Counted from the stretch's first letter, positions 25,054-33,283 are shown. The stretch is 64,000 nucleotides of DNA from Streptomyces sp. 378 (GCF_030124145.1 NZ_JASKMS010000019.1:104943-168942); one strand, 5' to 3'. Notes: a model not told the origin generated them from the sequence alone. Made by a program: numbers and translations.

Positions 25054-25854
25054 TCACAGCCCGAAGCGACGCTGGAGGTCCCCGAGCTGTCCGGGAAGAC
25101 GCGGTACCCCGGACTGCCCGGCCTGAGGGCTGTGCGCCCCGCCGCCGGGCACGCCCGCCTGGTGCGGAACGGCCCCGGTGGCGTGCTCGGCCATCAGGGT
25201 CTCCGACGACTGGAGCAGCACCGTCCCGGCGCCGACGAACTCGAACTGGTGCTCCTCGCCGGATGCCCCGCCGAGGCCCGTCAGTGCACGTAGACCGCCC
25301 ATGACGCCGGTCATGTATCCGTGGTCGTAGTGGTGGCACGGGGAGGGGCAGTCGGCCCAGCCGACCAGGGCCTGAGGGTCGACCCGGATCGGGGGCTCCA
25401 TGAACACCACCGGGCCGTTCGAAGCGGCCACGAACTTTCCGGTTCCGATGAGGGTCAGAAAACCCGGCACGATTGATTGCTTCAGTGACAGAGTTGGCTG
25501 AAAAGCGAGGAGGTTGCCCGAGCGAATGGTCAGGTTGCCCTCTTCGAGGTCGTACGAATTGACGTCGAAGGCCCGGTCGGCGAGGAGCATCTTGCCCGAG
25601 CCCTCCGCCACGACCCAGTCGCTCGCGTGCAGTGGCGAATGGAAGGACGTGCGGACGAGACGGTCCAGACGGCCGTGTCCGACACCGTTGAAGTCGATCG
25701 AGCCGTAGTAGGCGATCATCTTCCCCTTCTGCAGGAACCACTGGCTCCCCTTGAGCTCCACGCAGAAGGTGTACGCGTTGACGTTGTCGTCGGGCGGCAG
25801 CGTCGCCGGGTCGAAGACCACGGGGCCGGCGCCGGGGCTTCCGTACGTGCTCAC
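25054..25854 (-). CDS. AIM24-family protein (third of three)
   Basis: AIM24/TIGR00266 proteins are beta-rich proteins of uncertain function; the mitochondrial member supports inner-membrane organisation. This 266-residue copy has the family features FVELKGSQWFLQKGKMIAYY-like opening, a central GSGKMLLADRA block and the late VDPQALVGWADCP block. After about residue 220 it has a divergent His/Gly/Gln-rich tail. Its start overlaps the stop of the middle copy by 4 bases (25851-25854), so all three are one operon. Confidence 0.85.
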   Translation of the reverse strand: MSTYGSPGAGPVVFDPATLPPDDNVNAYTFCVELKGSQWFLQKGKMIAYYGSIDFNGVGHGRLDRLVRTSFHSPLHASDWVVAEGSGKMLLADRAFDVNSYDLEEGNLTIRSGNLLAFQPTLSLKQSIVPGFLTLIGTGKFVAASNGPVVFMEPPIRVDPQALVGWADCPSPCHHYDHGYMTGVMGGLRALTGLGGASGEEHQFEFVGAGTVLLQSSETLMAEHATGAVPHQAGVPGGGAHSPQAGQSGVPRLPGQLGDLQRRFGL

Positions 25855-26501
25855 AGCTTCTCCTCCGACGCCTGGACGTACACCGCACCGCTGCCGCTGA
25901 GCTCCAGCTGGAACGCCTCGCCCGAGCCGCGGCCCACCATGTCCCGCCAGCCCAGGGCCGTGGACAGCCTGTTGCGGACGTCGCCGTGGTGGGCGACGTA
26001 GGCCTGCGGGTCCACATGGACCGGCCGCTGCGGGCTGATCGGGATCTCGATGACGCCGCCGTGGGCCATCACCGCGACGGCCCCGTGCCCCTTCAGCGTC
26101 GTCGTGAAGAGCCCCTGGCCGCTGACCTGGCCGCGCACCATGCCCATGACGCCGCCCTGTGAGCCCAGGAACATCGTGCCCTGCTGGAGCGAACCCTCGA
26201 AGGCCAGGAGGCGGTCCGCCTCGACGTAGAGCGTGTCGCCGGTGAGCCGGATCACCTGCACGTGGTGCCCGCCGTGCCCGAAGAGGACCGTGCCACTGCC
26301 CTCGACGGTCATCAGGGGGGTGTCCTCGTCGGCGACGCGGCGGCCGATCATCGACATGATCCCGCCCTGGCCGCCCGCCGTGTTGGGCGTGAAGGACACC
26401 TCGCCCTTGTATGCGAGCATCGCGCCGCGCTGACTGAACAGCCGTTGCCCCGGTGTGACCGTCGCCTCGATCATCCTGCCGTTGATCTCCCGGAAGGCCA
26501 T
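25851..26501 (-). CDS. AIM24-family protein (second of three)
   Basis: The 216-residue protein is an AIM24-type chain: FSQRGAMLAYKGEVSF near the N-terminus, GSGTVLFGHGGHHVQVI in the middle, VDPQAYVAHHGDV towards the end, and a closing LSGSGAVYVQASE. It starts with GTGATG. The ATG at 26501 has the better spacing from gggag and overlaps the TGA of the first copy by one base. Translational coupling across the three-gene unit is likely. The function is unknown. Confidence 0.87.
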   Translation of the reverse strand: MAFREINGRMIEATVTPGQRLFSQRGAMLAYKGEVSFTPNTAGGQGGIMSMIGRRVADEDTPLMTVEGSGTVLFGHGGHHVQVIRLTGDTLYVEADRLLAFEGSLQQGTMFLGSQGGVMGMVRGQVSGQGLFTTTLKGHGAVAVMAHGGVIEIPISPQRPVHVDPQAYVAHHGDVRNRLSTALGWRDMVGRGSGEAFQLELSGSGAVYVQASEEKL

Positions 26502-27133
26502 CACACGTCTCCCGCGATCGTGTTCCGCTCGCTCGGCTGCACGTACACCAGACCGTCCCCCTCGAACCGCATCTGGAAGGCCTCGCCGCCGCCCTCGCCG
26601 AGCAGTGTGCGGAACGTCACGCCGGACTGGAAGGACTGCCGCAGATTCCCCTGGTGCGCCACGTACGCCCCCGGGTCGACGGTCAGCGGGTACTGCGCGC
26701 TCACCCGCAGCACCACCGCCGGGCCGTCCGACATGATCGCCGCCTGGCCGTGGCCCTCGACGGTCGTCGTGAACAGCCCGTTGCCCTGCGAGGCGCCGCG
26801 CAGACCGGTGAACTCCGTGCCCGTGCGCAGCCCGCCGTCGGTCGCGAGCAGGTTGCTCGACTCGACGTAGAGCTTGTCGCCCCGGACGCCGACCAGGTTG
26901 ATCTCGGAGGCGCGGTCCGCGAACCAGCAGGTCCCGTGCCCCTTCACCTCCATCAACGTCATCTGCTCACCGGTCAGCCGCCGGGTCACCATGCCCCGGA
27001 TGCCCTCGCCGCCGCCGCTGAGCTTCTTGAAAGCCATCTCCCCGTCGTACGCGACCATCGAGCCGTTCTTCGCCTTCACGGCATCCCCGGTCATGTCGAC
27101 GGCGAGCACCTTGCTGCTCTGAAGTCGGAACAT
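26501..27133 (-). CDS. AIM24-family protein (first of three)
   Basis: This 210-residue AIM24-type protein starts at the ATG at 27133 (MFRLQSSKVL); an upstream extension of 37 residues is in frame but looks non-coding. It shares KNGSMVAYDGEMAFKK, GHGTCWFADRAS and VDPGAYVAHQGNL with its two neighbours. It is the promoter-proximal gene of the operon. It is divergent from the DUF3817 gene across a region with a doubled CCCCTAGGGG palindrome. Confidence 0.87.
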   Translation of the reverse strand: MFRLQSSKVLAVDMTGDAVKAKNGSMVAYDGEMAFKKLSGGGEGIRGMVTRRLTGEQMTLMEVKGHGTCWFADRASEINLVGVRGDKLYVESSNLLATDGGLRTGTEFTGLRGASQGNGLFTTTVEGHGQAAIMSDGPAVVLRVSAQYPLTVDPGAYVAHQGNLRQSFQSGVTFRTLLGEGGGEAFQMRFEGDGLVYVQPSERNTIAGDV

Positions 27134-27207
27134 CGCCACGAGGGGACGGTATCCGCAGGCCGGGCCCCGCGGACAGGGCCCGTGGGCGGAGAACGTCCCT
27201 GAGCGCA

Positions 27208-27234
27208 CCCCTAGGGGTCCGGGACCCCTAGGGG
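27208..27234. promoter_or_regulatory. Doubled CCCCTAGGGG palindrome in divergent promoter region
   Basis: CCCCTAGGGG is present twice (27208-27217 and 27225-27234). Together they form a larger perfect inverted repeat, CCCCTAGGGGTCC (27208-27220) and its reverse complement (27222-27234). Centre-to-centre spacing is 17 bases. It lies between the AIM24 operon and the DUF3817 gene and looks like an operator for a dimeric regulator, possibly one of the nearby MarR proteins. Confidence 0.5.
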
Positions 27235-27303
27235 TTTGCCACAATGGGCGGGACGCTTGTGCGTGCGTTCACAAACCCGTTTCTCTCCCACCGAAGGTGA
27301 CCC

Positions 27304-27648
27304 GTGGACCTCAAGACCGCCACCGCCATCCGCCGCCTCCGCCTGGTCTCGGCCCCGGAGGCGATCTCGTTCCTCCTCCTGCTGGTCTGCTCGGTCCTGA
27401 AGCGGACCACGGACTTCAACGCCGTGCCGGTGATGGGCATGGTGCACGGGGTGCTGTTCATCCTGTACGTGATCTTCTGGGCCGACGCGTGGAACCGCGC
27501 GAAGTGGTCGCTGAAGACCGCCGCGCTGTACTTCGTCCTCTCGGTGCTGCCCGCCGGCGGGTTCTTCGCCGAGCGCAGGCTGCGGCGTGAGGCCGACGAC
27601 GCGGTCATCGCGTCCCGTGCCCGCGAGGAAGGCGTGGTGAAGGCGTGA
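27304..27648 (+). CDS. DUF3817 membrane protein (copy 1)
   Basis: This 114-residue protein has three predicted membrane helices and the DUF3817 signature: an early SAPEAISF, then GMVHGVLFILYVIF, and a C-terminal FFAERRLRRE. The function of the family is unknown. The GTG start at 27304 follows gaaggtga. Its stop overlaps the start of the following thiamine-binding-like gene by 4 bases. A second DUF3817 gene lies 1 kb downstream beyond a MarR gene. Confidence 0.85.
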   Translation: MDLKTATAIRRLRLVSAPEAISFLLLLVCSVLKRTTDFNAVPVMGMVHGVLFILYVIFWADAWNRAKWSLKTAALYFVLSVLPAGGFFAERRLRREADDAVIASRAREEGVVKA

Positions 27649-27938
27649 TCGTCGCCTTCTCCGTGACGCCGCTCGGGGTCGGCGAGGACGTGGGGGAGTA
27701 CGTCGCCGACGCCGTGCGGGTGGTGCGCGAGTCGGGGCTGCCGAACCGGACCGACGCGATGTTCACCTCCGTGGAAGGAGAGTGGGACGAGGTCATGGAC
27801 GTCGTCCGCCGCGCGGTCGCCGCGGTCGAGCGGCGTGCCCCTCGGGTCTCCCTGGTCCTCAAGGCGGACATCCGCCCCGGTGTGACGGACGGCCTCACGT
27901 CCAAGGTGGAGACGGTGGAGCGGCACCTCGCCGAATAG
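27645..27938 (+). CDS. MTH1187/YkoF-type thiamine-binding-like protein
   Basis: The 97-residue protein matches the small ferredoxin-like MTH1187 family (formerly DUF77): the opening VAFSVTPLGVGEDVGEYVA, RTDAMFTSVEGEWDEVM in the middle and SLVLKADIRPG near the end. Members bind thiamine-like ligands in related YkoF proteins; what this one binds is unproven. The GTG start at 27645 overlaps the stop of the DUF3817 gene, so the two are translated together. Confidence 0.8.
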   Translation: MIVAFSVTPLGVGEDVGEYVADAVRVVRESGLPNRTDAMFTSVEGEWDEVMDVVRRAVAAVERRAPRVSLVLKADIRPGVTDGLTSKVETVERHLAE

Positions 27939-28032
27939 GCCCCCGAGAGCGGTGTCGACGACGCGGACCGCCGCACGCCCGAAGGGCGAGACAGGGCTGA
28001 CCACCATGTGACCGGCCGGTAGGGTCGGGTTC

Positions 28033-28542
28033 GTGCCGAAGCCGCTCAGTCTCTCCTTCGATCCGATCGCGCGCGCCGACGAACGCTGGAAGCAGCGGTG
28101 GGGAAACGTGCCCTCGATGGCCGCGATCACCTCGATCATGCGTGCCCAGCAGATCCTCCTCGCCGAGGTCGACGCCGTGGTCAGGCCGTACGGGCTGACG
28201 TTCGCGCGCTACGAGGCGCTGGTGCTGCTCACCTTCTCCAAGTCCGGCGAGCTGCCGATGTCCAAGATCGGTGAGCGGCTCATGGTGCATCCCACGTCCG
28301 TGACGAACACCGTGGACCGACTGGTCAGGTCGGGTCTGGTCGCCAAGCGGCCCAATCCGAACGACGGCCGCGGCACCCTCGCCAGCATCACCGACAAGGG
28401 CCGCGAGGTCGTCGAGGCGGCCACCCGGGACCTGATGGCGATGGACTTCGGGCTCGGCGTGTACGACGCCGAGGAGTGCGCGGAGATCTTCGCGATGCTG
28501 CGACCGCTGCGCGTGGCGGCGGGCGACTTCGAGGAGGAGTGA
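28033..28542 (+). CDS. MarR-family transcriptional regulator
   Basis: The 169-residue protein has a MarR winged helix: LTFARYEALVLLTFS, the recognition helix region MVHPTSVTNTVDRLVRSGLV and the wing KRPNPNDGRGTLASITDKG. The GTG start at 28033 is used because the preceding open frame is not conserved. It lies between two DUF3817 genes and upstream of icmA, with palindromes on both sides (27208-27234 and 29012-29033) that are candidate sites. Ligand and targets are unknown. Confidence 0.9.
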   Translation: MPKPLSLSFDPIARADERWKQRWGNVPSMAAITSIMRAQQILLAEVDAVVRPYGLTFARYEALVLLTFSKSGELPMSKIGERLMVHPTSVTNTVDRLVRSGLVAKRPNPNDGRGTLASITDKGREVVEAATRDLMAMDFGLGVYDAEECAEIFAMLRPLRVAAGDFEEE

Positions 28543-28585
28543 CCCGGGGCAGGATCTCCCGGAACGGGTCGTTACGCTCGACGGC

Positions 28586-28924
28586 ATGAAGAAGAGCGTG
28601 CTGACCCGCTATCGCGTGATGGCCTACGTCACCGGCGTACTGCTGGTCCTGCTGACCCTCGGCATGATCGGCAAGTATGTGCTCGACCTGAACGGCGCGG
28701 CCGATTTCACGCGCGTCGTCAGCATCGCGCACGGCTGGCTGTACGTCGTGTACCTGATCTTCGCCTTCGACCTCGGTTCCAAGGCGAAGTGGCCGGTGGG
28801 CAAGCAGCTGTGGGTGCTGCTCGCCGGAACCATCCCGACGGCCGCGTTCTTCGTGGAGCGCCGGATCAGCCACGAGCTGGAGTCCCGGATCACCGAGGAC
28901 GCGCCCGCGCCCGCCGAGGCGTAA
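28586..28924 (+). CDS. DUF3817 membrane protein (copy 2)
   Basis: The 112-residue paralogue of the protein at 27304 has three hydrophobic segments, VSIAHGWLYVVYLIF as the family core and FFVERRISHE near the end. It starts at the ATG at 28586, 44 bases after the MarR stop, and may be cotranscribed with that gene. The role is unknown. Confidence 0.85.
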   Translation: MKKSVLTRYRVMAYVTGVLLVLLTLGMIGKYVLDLNGAADFTRVVSIAHGWLYVVYLIFAFDLGSKAKWPVGKQLWVLLAGTIPTAAFFVERRISHELESRITEDAPAPAEA

Positions 28925-29011
28925 CCGCGCGCGGGCGCAGCGACCGCCGTACGCGCGCGTGTGGCGGTCGGTCTCACCCGTTCGCCGGGTCACGACCGTC
29001 AGCCATCGACA

Positions 29012-29033
29012 TTTACTAGGACGTCCAAGTAAA
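29012..29033 (+). promoter_or_regulatory. Palindrome abutting the icmA start
   Basis: TTTACTAGGACGTCCAAGTAAA is a 22-bp near-perfect palindrome (one mismatched pair) centred on GGACGTCC, written here as arms tttact and agtaaa. It ends 9 bases before the icmA ATG, so a bound protein could block transcription or the early message. The regulator is not identified. Confidence 0.5.
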
Positions 29034-29042
29034 TTCGGGAGT

Positions 29043-30743
29043 ATGGACGCTGACGCCATCGAGGAGGGCCGCCGCCGCTGGCAGGCCCGGTACGACGCCG
29101 CGCGTAAGCGCGAGGCCGACTTCACCACGCTCTCCGGCGACGCCGTGGAGCCGGTGTACGGGCCGCGGCCCGGTGACACCTACGACGGGTTCGACCGGAT
29201 CGGCTGGCCGGGGGAGTACCCCTTCACCCGCGGCCTGTACGCGACCGGCTACCGAGGGCGGACGTGGACCATCCGGCAGTTCGCCGGGTTCGGCAACGCC
29301 GAGCAGACCAACGAGCGCTACAAGATGATCCTGCGCAACGGCGGAGGCGGGCTCTCGGTCGCCTTCGACATGCCGACCCTCATGGGCTGCGACTCCGACG
29401 ACCCGCGCTCGCTGGGCGAGGTCGGGCACTGCGGTGTCGCCATCGACTCGGCGGCCGACATGGAGGTCCTGTTCAAGGACATCCCGCTGGGCGACGTCAC
29501 GACGTCGATGACCATCAGCGGCCCGGCCGTCCCCGTCTTCTGCATGTACCTGGTCGCCGCCGAACGGCAGGGCGTCGACCCGTCCGTGCTCAACGGCACG
29601 CTCCAGACGGACATCTTCAAGGAGTACATCGCCCAGAAGGAGTGGCTGTTCCAGCCCGAGCCGCACCTGCGGCTCATCGGCGACCTGATGGAGCACTGCG
29701 CGGCCGGCATCCCCGACTACAAGCCGCTGTCCGTCTCCGGCTACCACATCCGCGAGGCCGGGTCGACGGCCGCACAGGAGCTGGCGTACACGCTGGCGGA
29801 CGGCTTCGGGTACGTCGAGCTGGGCCTCTCGCGCGGACTGGACGTGGACGTCTTCGCCCCCGGCCTGTCCTTCTTCTTCGACGCCCACGTCGACTTCTTC
29901 GAGGAGATCGCCAAGTTCCGCGCGGCCCGCCGCATCTGGGCCCGCTGGATGCGCGACGTCTACGGCGCGAAGTCCGAGAAGGCGCAGTGGCTCCGCTTCC
30001 ACACCCAGACCGCGGGCGTCTCCCTCACCGCGCAGCAGCCGTACAACAACGTCGTACGGACGGCGGTGGAGGCGCTGGCGGCCGTGCTCGGCGGGACGAA
30101 CTCGCTGCACACCAACGCGCTCGACGAGACCCTCGCCCTGCCGAGCGAGCAGGCGGCGGAGATCGCGCTGCGCACGCAGCAAGTGCTGATGGAGGAGACC
30201 GGCGTGGCCAACGTGGCCGACCCGCTGGGCGGCTCCTGGTACGTCGAGCAATTGACCGACCGCATCGAGGCGGACGCGGAGAAGATCTTCGAGCAGATCA
30301 AGGAGCGCGGACTGCGGGCGCACCCCGACGGGAAGCACCCCATCGGACCGATCACCTCCGGCATCCTGCGCGGGATCGAGGACGGCTGGTTCACCGGGGA
30401 GATCGCCGAATCGGCGTTCCGGTACCAGCAGGCGCTGGAGAAGGGCGACAAGAGGGTCGTCGGCGTCAACTGCCACACCGGGTCGGTGACCGGGGATCTG
30501 GAGATCCTGCGGGTCAGCCACGAGGTGGAGCGTGAGCAGGTCCGGGCGCTGGGCGGGCGGAAGGCGGCCCGTGACGAGGCCGCGGTGCGCACCGCCCTGG
30601 AGGCCATGCTGGCCGCCGCCCGCGGCGGCGCCAACATGATCGAGCCGATGCTGGACGCGGTGCGCGCGGAAGCCACGCTCGGGGAGATCTGCGGAGTGCT
30701 GCGGGACGAGTGGGGGGTCTACACCGAGCCCGCCGGGTTCTGA
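29043..30743 (+). CDS. icmA: Isobutyryl-CoA mutase large subunit
   Basis: This B12-dependent enzyme rearranges isobutyryl-CoA to n-butyryl-CoA, feeding valine carbon into polyketide precursors. At 566 residues it has the length of known IcmA and lacks the cobalamin-binding domain, which resides on a small subunit (IcmB) not in this window. The substrate-pocket residues are Phe80 (in IRQFAGFG) and Gln198 (in YIAQKEW). Methylmalonyl-CoA mutase has Tyr and Arg there, so the isobutyryl specificity is well supported. It is a single gene following the palindrome at 29012; meaB at 20328 is the likely chaperone. Confidence 0.95.
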   Translation: MDADAIEEGRRRWQARYDAARKREADFTTLSGDAVEPVYGPRPGDTYDGFDRIGWPGEYPFTRGLYATGYRGRTWTIRQFAGFGNAEQTNERYKMILRNGGGGLSVAFDMPTLMGCDSDDPRSLGEVGHCGVAIDSAADMEVLFKDIPLGDVTTSMTISGPAVPVFCMYLVAAERQGVDPSVLNGTLQTDIFKEYIAQKEWLFQPEPHLRLIGDLMEHCAAGIPDYKPLSVSGYHIREAGSTAAQELAYTLADGFGYVELGLSRGLDVDVFAPGLSFFFDAHVDFFEEIAKFRAARRIWARWMRDVYGAKSEKAQWLRFHTQTAGVSLTAQQPYNNVVRTAVEALAAVLGGTNSLHTNALDETLALPSEQAAEIALRTQQVLMEETGVANVADPLGGSWYVEQLTDRIEADAEKIFEQIKERGLRAHPDGKHPIGPITSGILRGIEDGWFTGEIAESAFRYQQALEKGDKRVVGVNCHTGSVTGDLEILRVSHEVEREQVRALGGRKAARDEAAVRTALEAMLAAARGGANMIEPMLDAVRAEATLGEICGVLRDEWGVYTEPAGF

Positions 30744-30840
30744 CCCGGGGCCTGTCGTCCGGATCGGGCCGGCTGTGAGGCTCGCCTCCCACGGGGCGAC
30801 CCGAGCGTCGCGACGCCGGGATGAACGACGGGCCGCGGCA

Positions 30841-31452
30841 CTAGTTTCCCAGCCCTCGCACCAGCACCCTGGTGAAGCCGCGGACCCATTCCTCGTCCGC
30901 CGGTTCCGCGCTCACCAGGGTGCGGTGGACCACCGCTCCCGCCACGATGTCGAAGATCAGGTCCACCGTGCGGGCGGCCGACGCGGGGTCCGGTTCCGGC
31001 GGGAGCTCGCCCCGTTCCTGGGCCCGCGCGCGGCCCTCCAGGACCAGGCGTTTCTGGCGGTCGACGACCGAGGCCCGGATGCGTTCGCGCAGGGCCTCGT
31101 CGCGGGTGGCCTCCGCCACCACCGCCATCAGGCCGCTCCTCGCCTCCGGGAGCGCCAGGATCGCGGCGAACTGGAGGACCACGCCCTCGATGTCGGCGGC
31201 CAGGGAGCCGCGGTCGGGGAGTCGCAGCTCGTCGAAGAGTTCCGCCACCGCGTCGACGACCAGTTCGTTCTTGCCCGCCCAGCGACGGTAGAGCGTGGTC
31301 TTCGCAACCCCGGCGCGCGTCGCCACGTCTCCCAGGGTGAGCTTGGACCAGCCCAGTTCCACGAGAGCCTCGCGGGTCGCGGCCAGGATCGCGGCGTCCG
31401 CCGTGGCGCTGCGCGGACGCCCCGTGCGGCTGGCTGGGCTGCGGCTCTGCAT
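30841..31452 (-). CDS. TetR-family transcriptional regulator
   Basis: The 203-residue protein has a TetR N-terminal HTH: AILAATREALVELGWSKLTL, then DVATRAGVAKTTLYRRWAGK, followed by an all-helical ligand domain ending near RVLVRGLGN. The ATG at 31452 is preferred over an upstream start because the HTH begins soon after. It converges on icmA and is divergent from the thioredoxin/TPR gene. Its target is unknown; icmA or its own promoter are candidates by position only. Confidence 0.9.
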   Translation of the reverse strand: MQSRSPASRTGRPRSATADAAILAATREALVELGWSKLTLGDVATRAGVAKTTLYRRWAGKNELVVDAVAELFDELRLPDRGSLAADIEGVVLQFAAILALPEARSGLMAVVAEATRDEALRERIRASVVDRQKRLVLEGRARAQERGELPPEPDPASAARTVDLIFDIVAGAVVHRTLVSAEPADEEWVRGFTRVLVRGLGN

Positions 31453-31687
31453 CTGCCGACCATAAACCGGCGGTTCCCGCGCGGCCGTGAGGGAGATCAC
31501 CGGGGGGTGGTGTCCCGCGCGGGCGGAGGGGCATTACGCTACGACTCGTAGCGAAAGCCCGTGAGGGACGTACACGGGCCTTGGCACACCCGGCGTGGGG
31601 TGGGGACCCGGCGCCGAAAGGCACCGGACCGGCCTTGCGTTCACACCGTTTTTCACACGCGCGCGCAGTACGGGGGAGGATAGGCGC

Positions 31688-32662
31688 ATGCAGCCACGGA
31701 ACATGTCCATGAGCGGAGTCGTCGACCTCGCCGCGGTGAAGGCGGCCCAGGAGGCCAAGGCGAAGGCGGAGCAGGCGCGCGCACAAGCAGCCCGGGAGGG
31801 CGGTACGGGGGCGATCTCCCCGGCCGACCTCGTCATCGACGTCGATGAGGCGGGGTTCGAGCGGGAGGTCCTGCAGCGGTCCGCCGAGGTGCCGGTCGTC
31901 ATCGACTTCTGGGCCGAGTGGTGTGAGCCCTGCAAGCAGCTCAGCCCGGTGCTGGAGCGGCTGGCCGTCGAGTACAACGGCCGCATTCTGCTCGCCAAGA
32001 TCGACGTCGACGCCAACCAGATGCTGATGCAGCAGTTCGGCATCCAGGGAATCCCCGCGGTGTTCGCGGTCGTCGCGGGTCAGGCGCTGCCGCTCTTCCA
32101 GGGAGCGGCGGGCGAGGCGCAGATCCGCCAGACCCTCGACCAGCTGGTGCAGGTCGGTGAGCAGCGCTTCGGCCTGACCGGTCTCAGCGTCGACCCCGAG
32201 GCCGAGCCGGGCGGTGCCCCGTCGGCCCCCGAGCGTCCGGCCGGTCCGCACGACGGGCTCCTCGAGGCCGCCGTGCAGGCGCTCGACTCGGGCGACCTGT
32301 CCGGTGCCGTCCAGGCGTACAAGAACGTGCTGACCGAGGACCCGGGCAACGAGGAAGCCACACTGGGCCTCGCACAGGCGGAGTTGCTCCAGCGGGTGCA
32401 GGGCGTCGACCCGCAGCGGGTGCGCCGGGACGCGGCCGACAAACCGGCCGATGTGCAGGCGCAGATCGCCGCCGCCGACCTGGATCTGGTGGGCGGCCAT
32501 GTGGAGGACGCGTTCGGCCGGCTCATCGAGACCGTGCAGCGCACGGTGGGTGACGACCGGGACACCGTAAGGATGCGGCTGCTGGAGCTGTTCGAGGTCG
32601 TGGGGCCCGACGACCCCCGTGTGATCGCGGCGCGCAGGGCGCTGGCCCGCGCCCTGTTCTGA
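31688..32662 (+). CDS. Thioredoxin-TPR fusion protein (YbbN/CnoX-like)
   Basis: The 324-residue protein has an Ala/Lys/Glu-rich helix (residues 12-35), a thioredoxin domain (about 50-155) with the active-site WCEPC, and C-terminal tetratricopeptide repeats (about 195-320). This is the layout of YbbN/CnoX, a chaperone-like holdase that protects proteins from oxidative aggregation. Both active-site cysteines are present, so redox activity is possible. The ATG at 31688 follows gggggataggcgc. It ends before a hairpin. Confidence 0.88.
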   Translation: MQPRNMSMSGVVDLAAVKAAQEAKAKAEQARAQAAREGGTGAISPADLVIDVDEAGFEREVLQRSAEVPVVIDFWAEWCEPCKQLSPVLERLAVEYNGRILLAKIDVDANQMLMQQFGIQGIPAVFAVVAGQALPLFQGAAGEAQIRQTLDQLVQVGEQRFGLTGLSVDPEAEPGGAPSAPERPAGPHDGLLEAAVQALDSGDLSGAVQAYKNVLTEDPGNEEATLGLAQAELLQRVQGVDPQRVRRDAADKPADVQAQIAAADLDLVGGHVEDAFGRLIETVQRTVGDDRDTVRMRLLELFEVVGPDDPRVIAARRALARALF

Positions 32663-32676
32663 CCAGTCGTTAAACG

Positions 32677-32697
32677 CGCGGGCATGTGATGCCCGCG
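32677..32697 (+). terminator. Terminator after the thioredoxin/TPR gene
   Basis: A 9-bp perfect stem (32677-32685 with 32689-32697) with loop gtg lies 15 bases after the stop codon and is followed by tgaaaac. Confidence 0.65.
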
Positions 32698-32724
32698 TGA
32701 AAACTGTGCCCACAAGGGGTGACT

Positions 32725-32762
32725 GCGGCCGCGCTTTGCCAAATCTTGGCAATCGCGGCCGC
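32725..32762. repeat. Nested palindrome: GCGGCCGCG and TTGCCAA arms
   Basis: GCGGCCGCG (32725-32733) pairs with CGCGGCCGC (32754-32762). Inside it TTGCCAA (32736-32742) pairs with TTGGCAA (32746-32752) around a 3-base centre. Together they give a 16-bp stem with one small internal bulge. It may be a second terminator, but the inner 17-bp palindrome also has operator form. Confidence 0.55.
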
Positions 32763-32764
32763 TG

Positions 32765-32777
32765 TTACTGCGAGTAA
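32765..32777. promoter_or_regulatory. TTACT-N3-AGTAA box 1
   Basis: TTACTGCGAGTAA is an inverted repeat with 5-bp arms, directly after the nested palindrome. A second copy lies at 32893. Such TTAC...GTAA palindromes resemble TetR-family operators, but no regulator is assigned. Confidence 0.45.
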
Positions 32778-32892
32778 GTCATGGGCGTTGATCTGTCAGA
32801 TTCTGTCCATCGATCAACAGCTTTGTACGGCCGTTCGGCAGCACCCTGTGTCGCCGGTCGAGACCGATGGGTCGTTGTTCGGTTATCCGGCC

Positions 32893-32908
32893 GTTACTAG
32901 CGAGTAAC
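32893..32908. promoter_or_regulatory. GTTACT-N4-AGTAAC box 2
   Basis: GTTACTAGCGAGTAAC has perfect 6-bp arms and shares its arm sequence with box 1 at 32765. It lies about 375 bases upstream of the DUF6230 gene. The remaining sequence from 32909 to 33270 shows no supported gene. Confidence 0.45.
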
Positions 32909-33283
32909 GAACCCCCTTGTGCGGGCGGCGAGAATGCACCACGATCGGCCACGCTCGGTCCAATCCCGTACCCCGGCAGCCGGTTGGGTCGCGGGACATC
33001 CTGGGTCCCCACCGAGCAGAGCCGGCGGCAGTGGCGCCGGCTCTTGGACAGGGGGGTCTTCGCCCTTCCGGTGAAGCCTGTCCAGCAGGGTTGTGCGTGA
33101 TGCGTGTCAGGCGCGACCAGTGGTTGTCGCTCGGGGGTGATCGCCGGTGATTCGGGCGCAGTTGCGCCGCCGAGTGCAGGCGCTCTCCTTCCCGAGGACG
33201 TAGCACTTCTCCCATCCCTGCCCGGCTGAGCCTCGAATCGAGGCTGGTCAGGACAGGAGATGTACGTCCGAGAAGGAGGAAAT

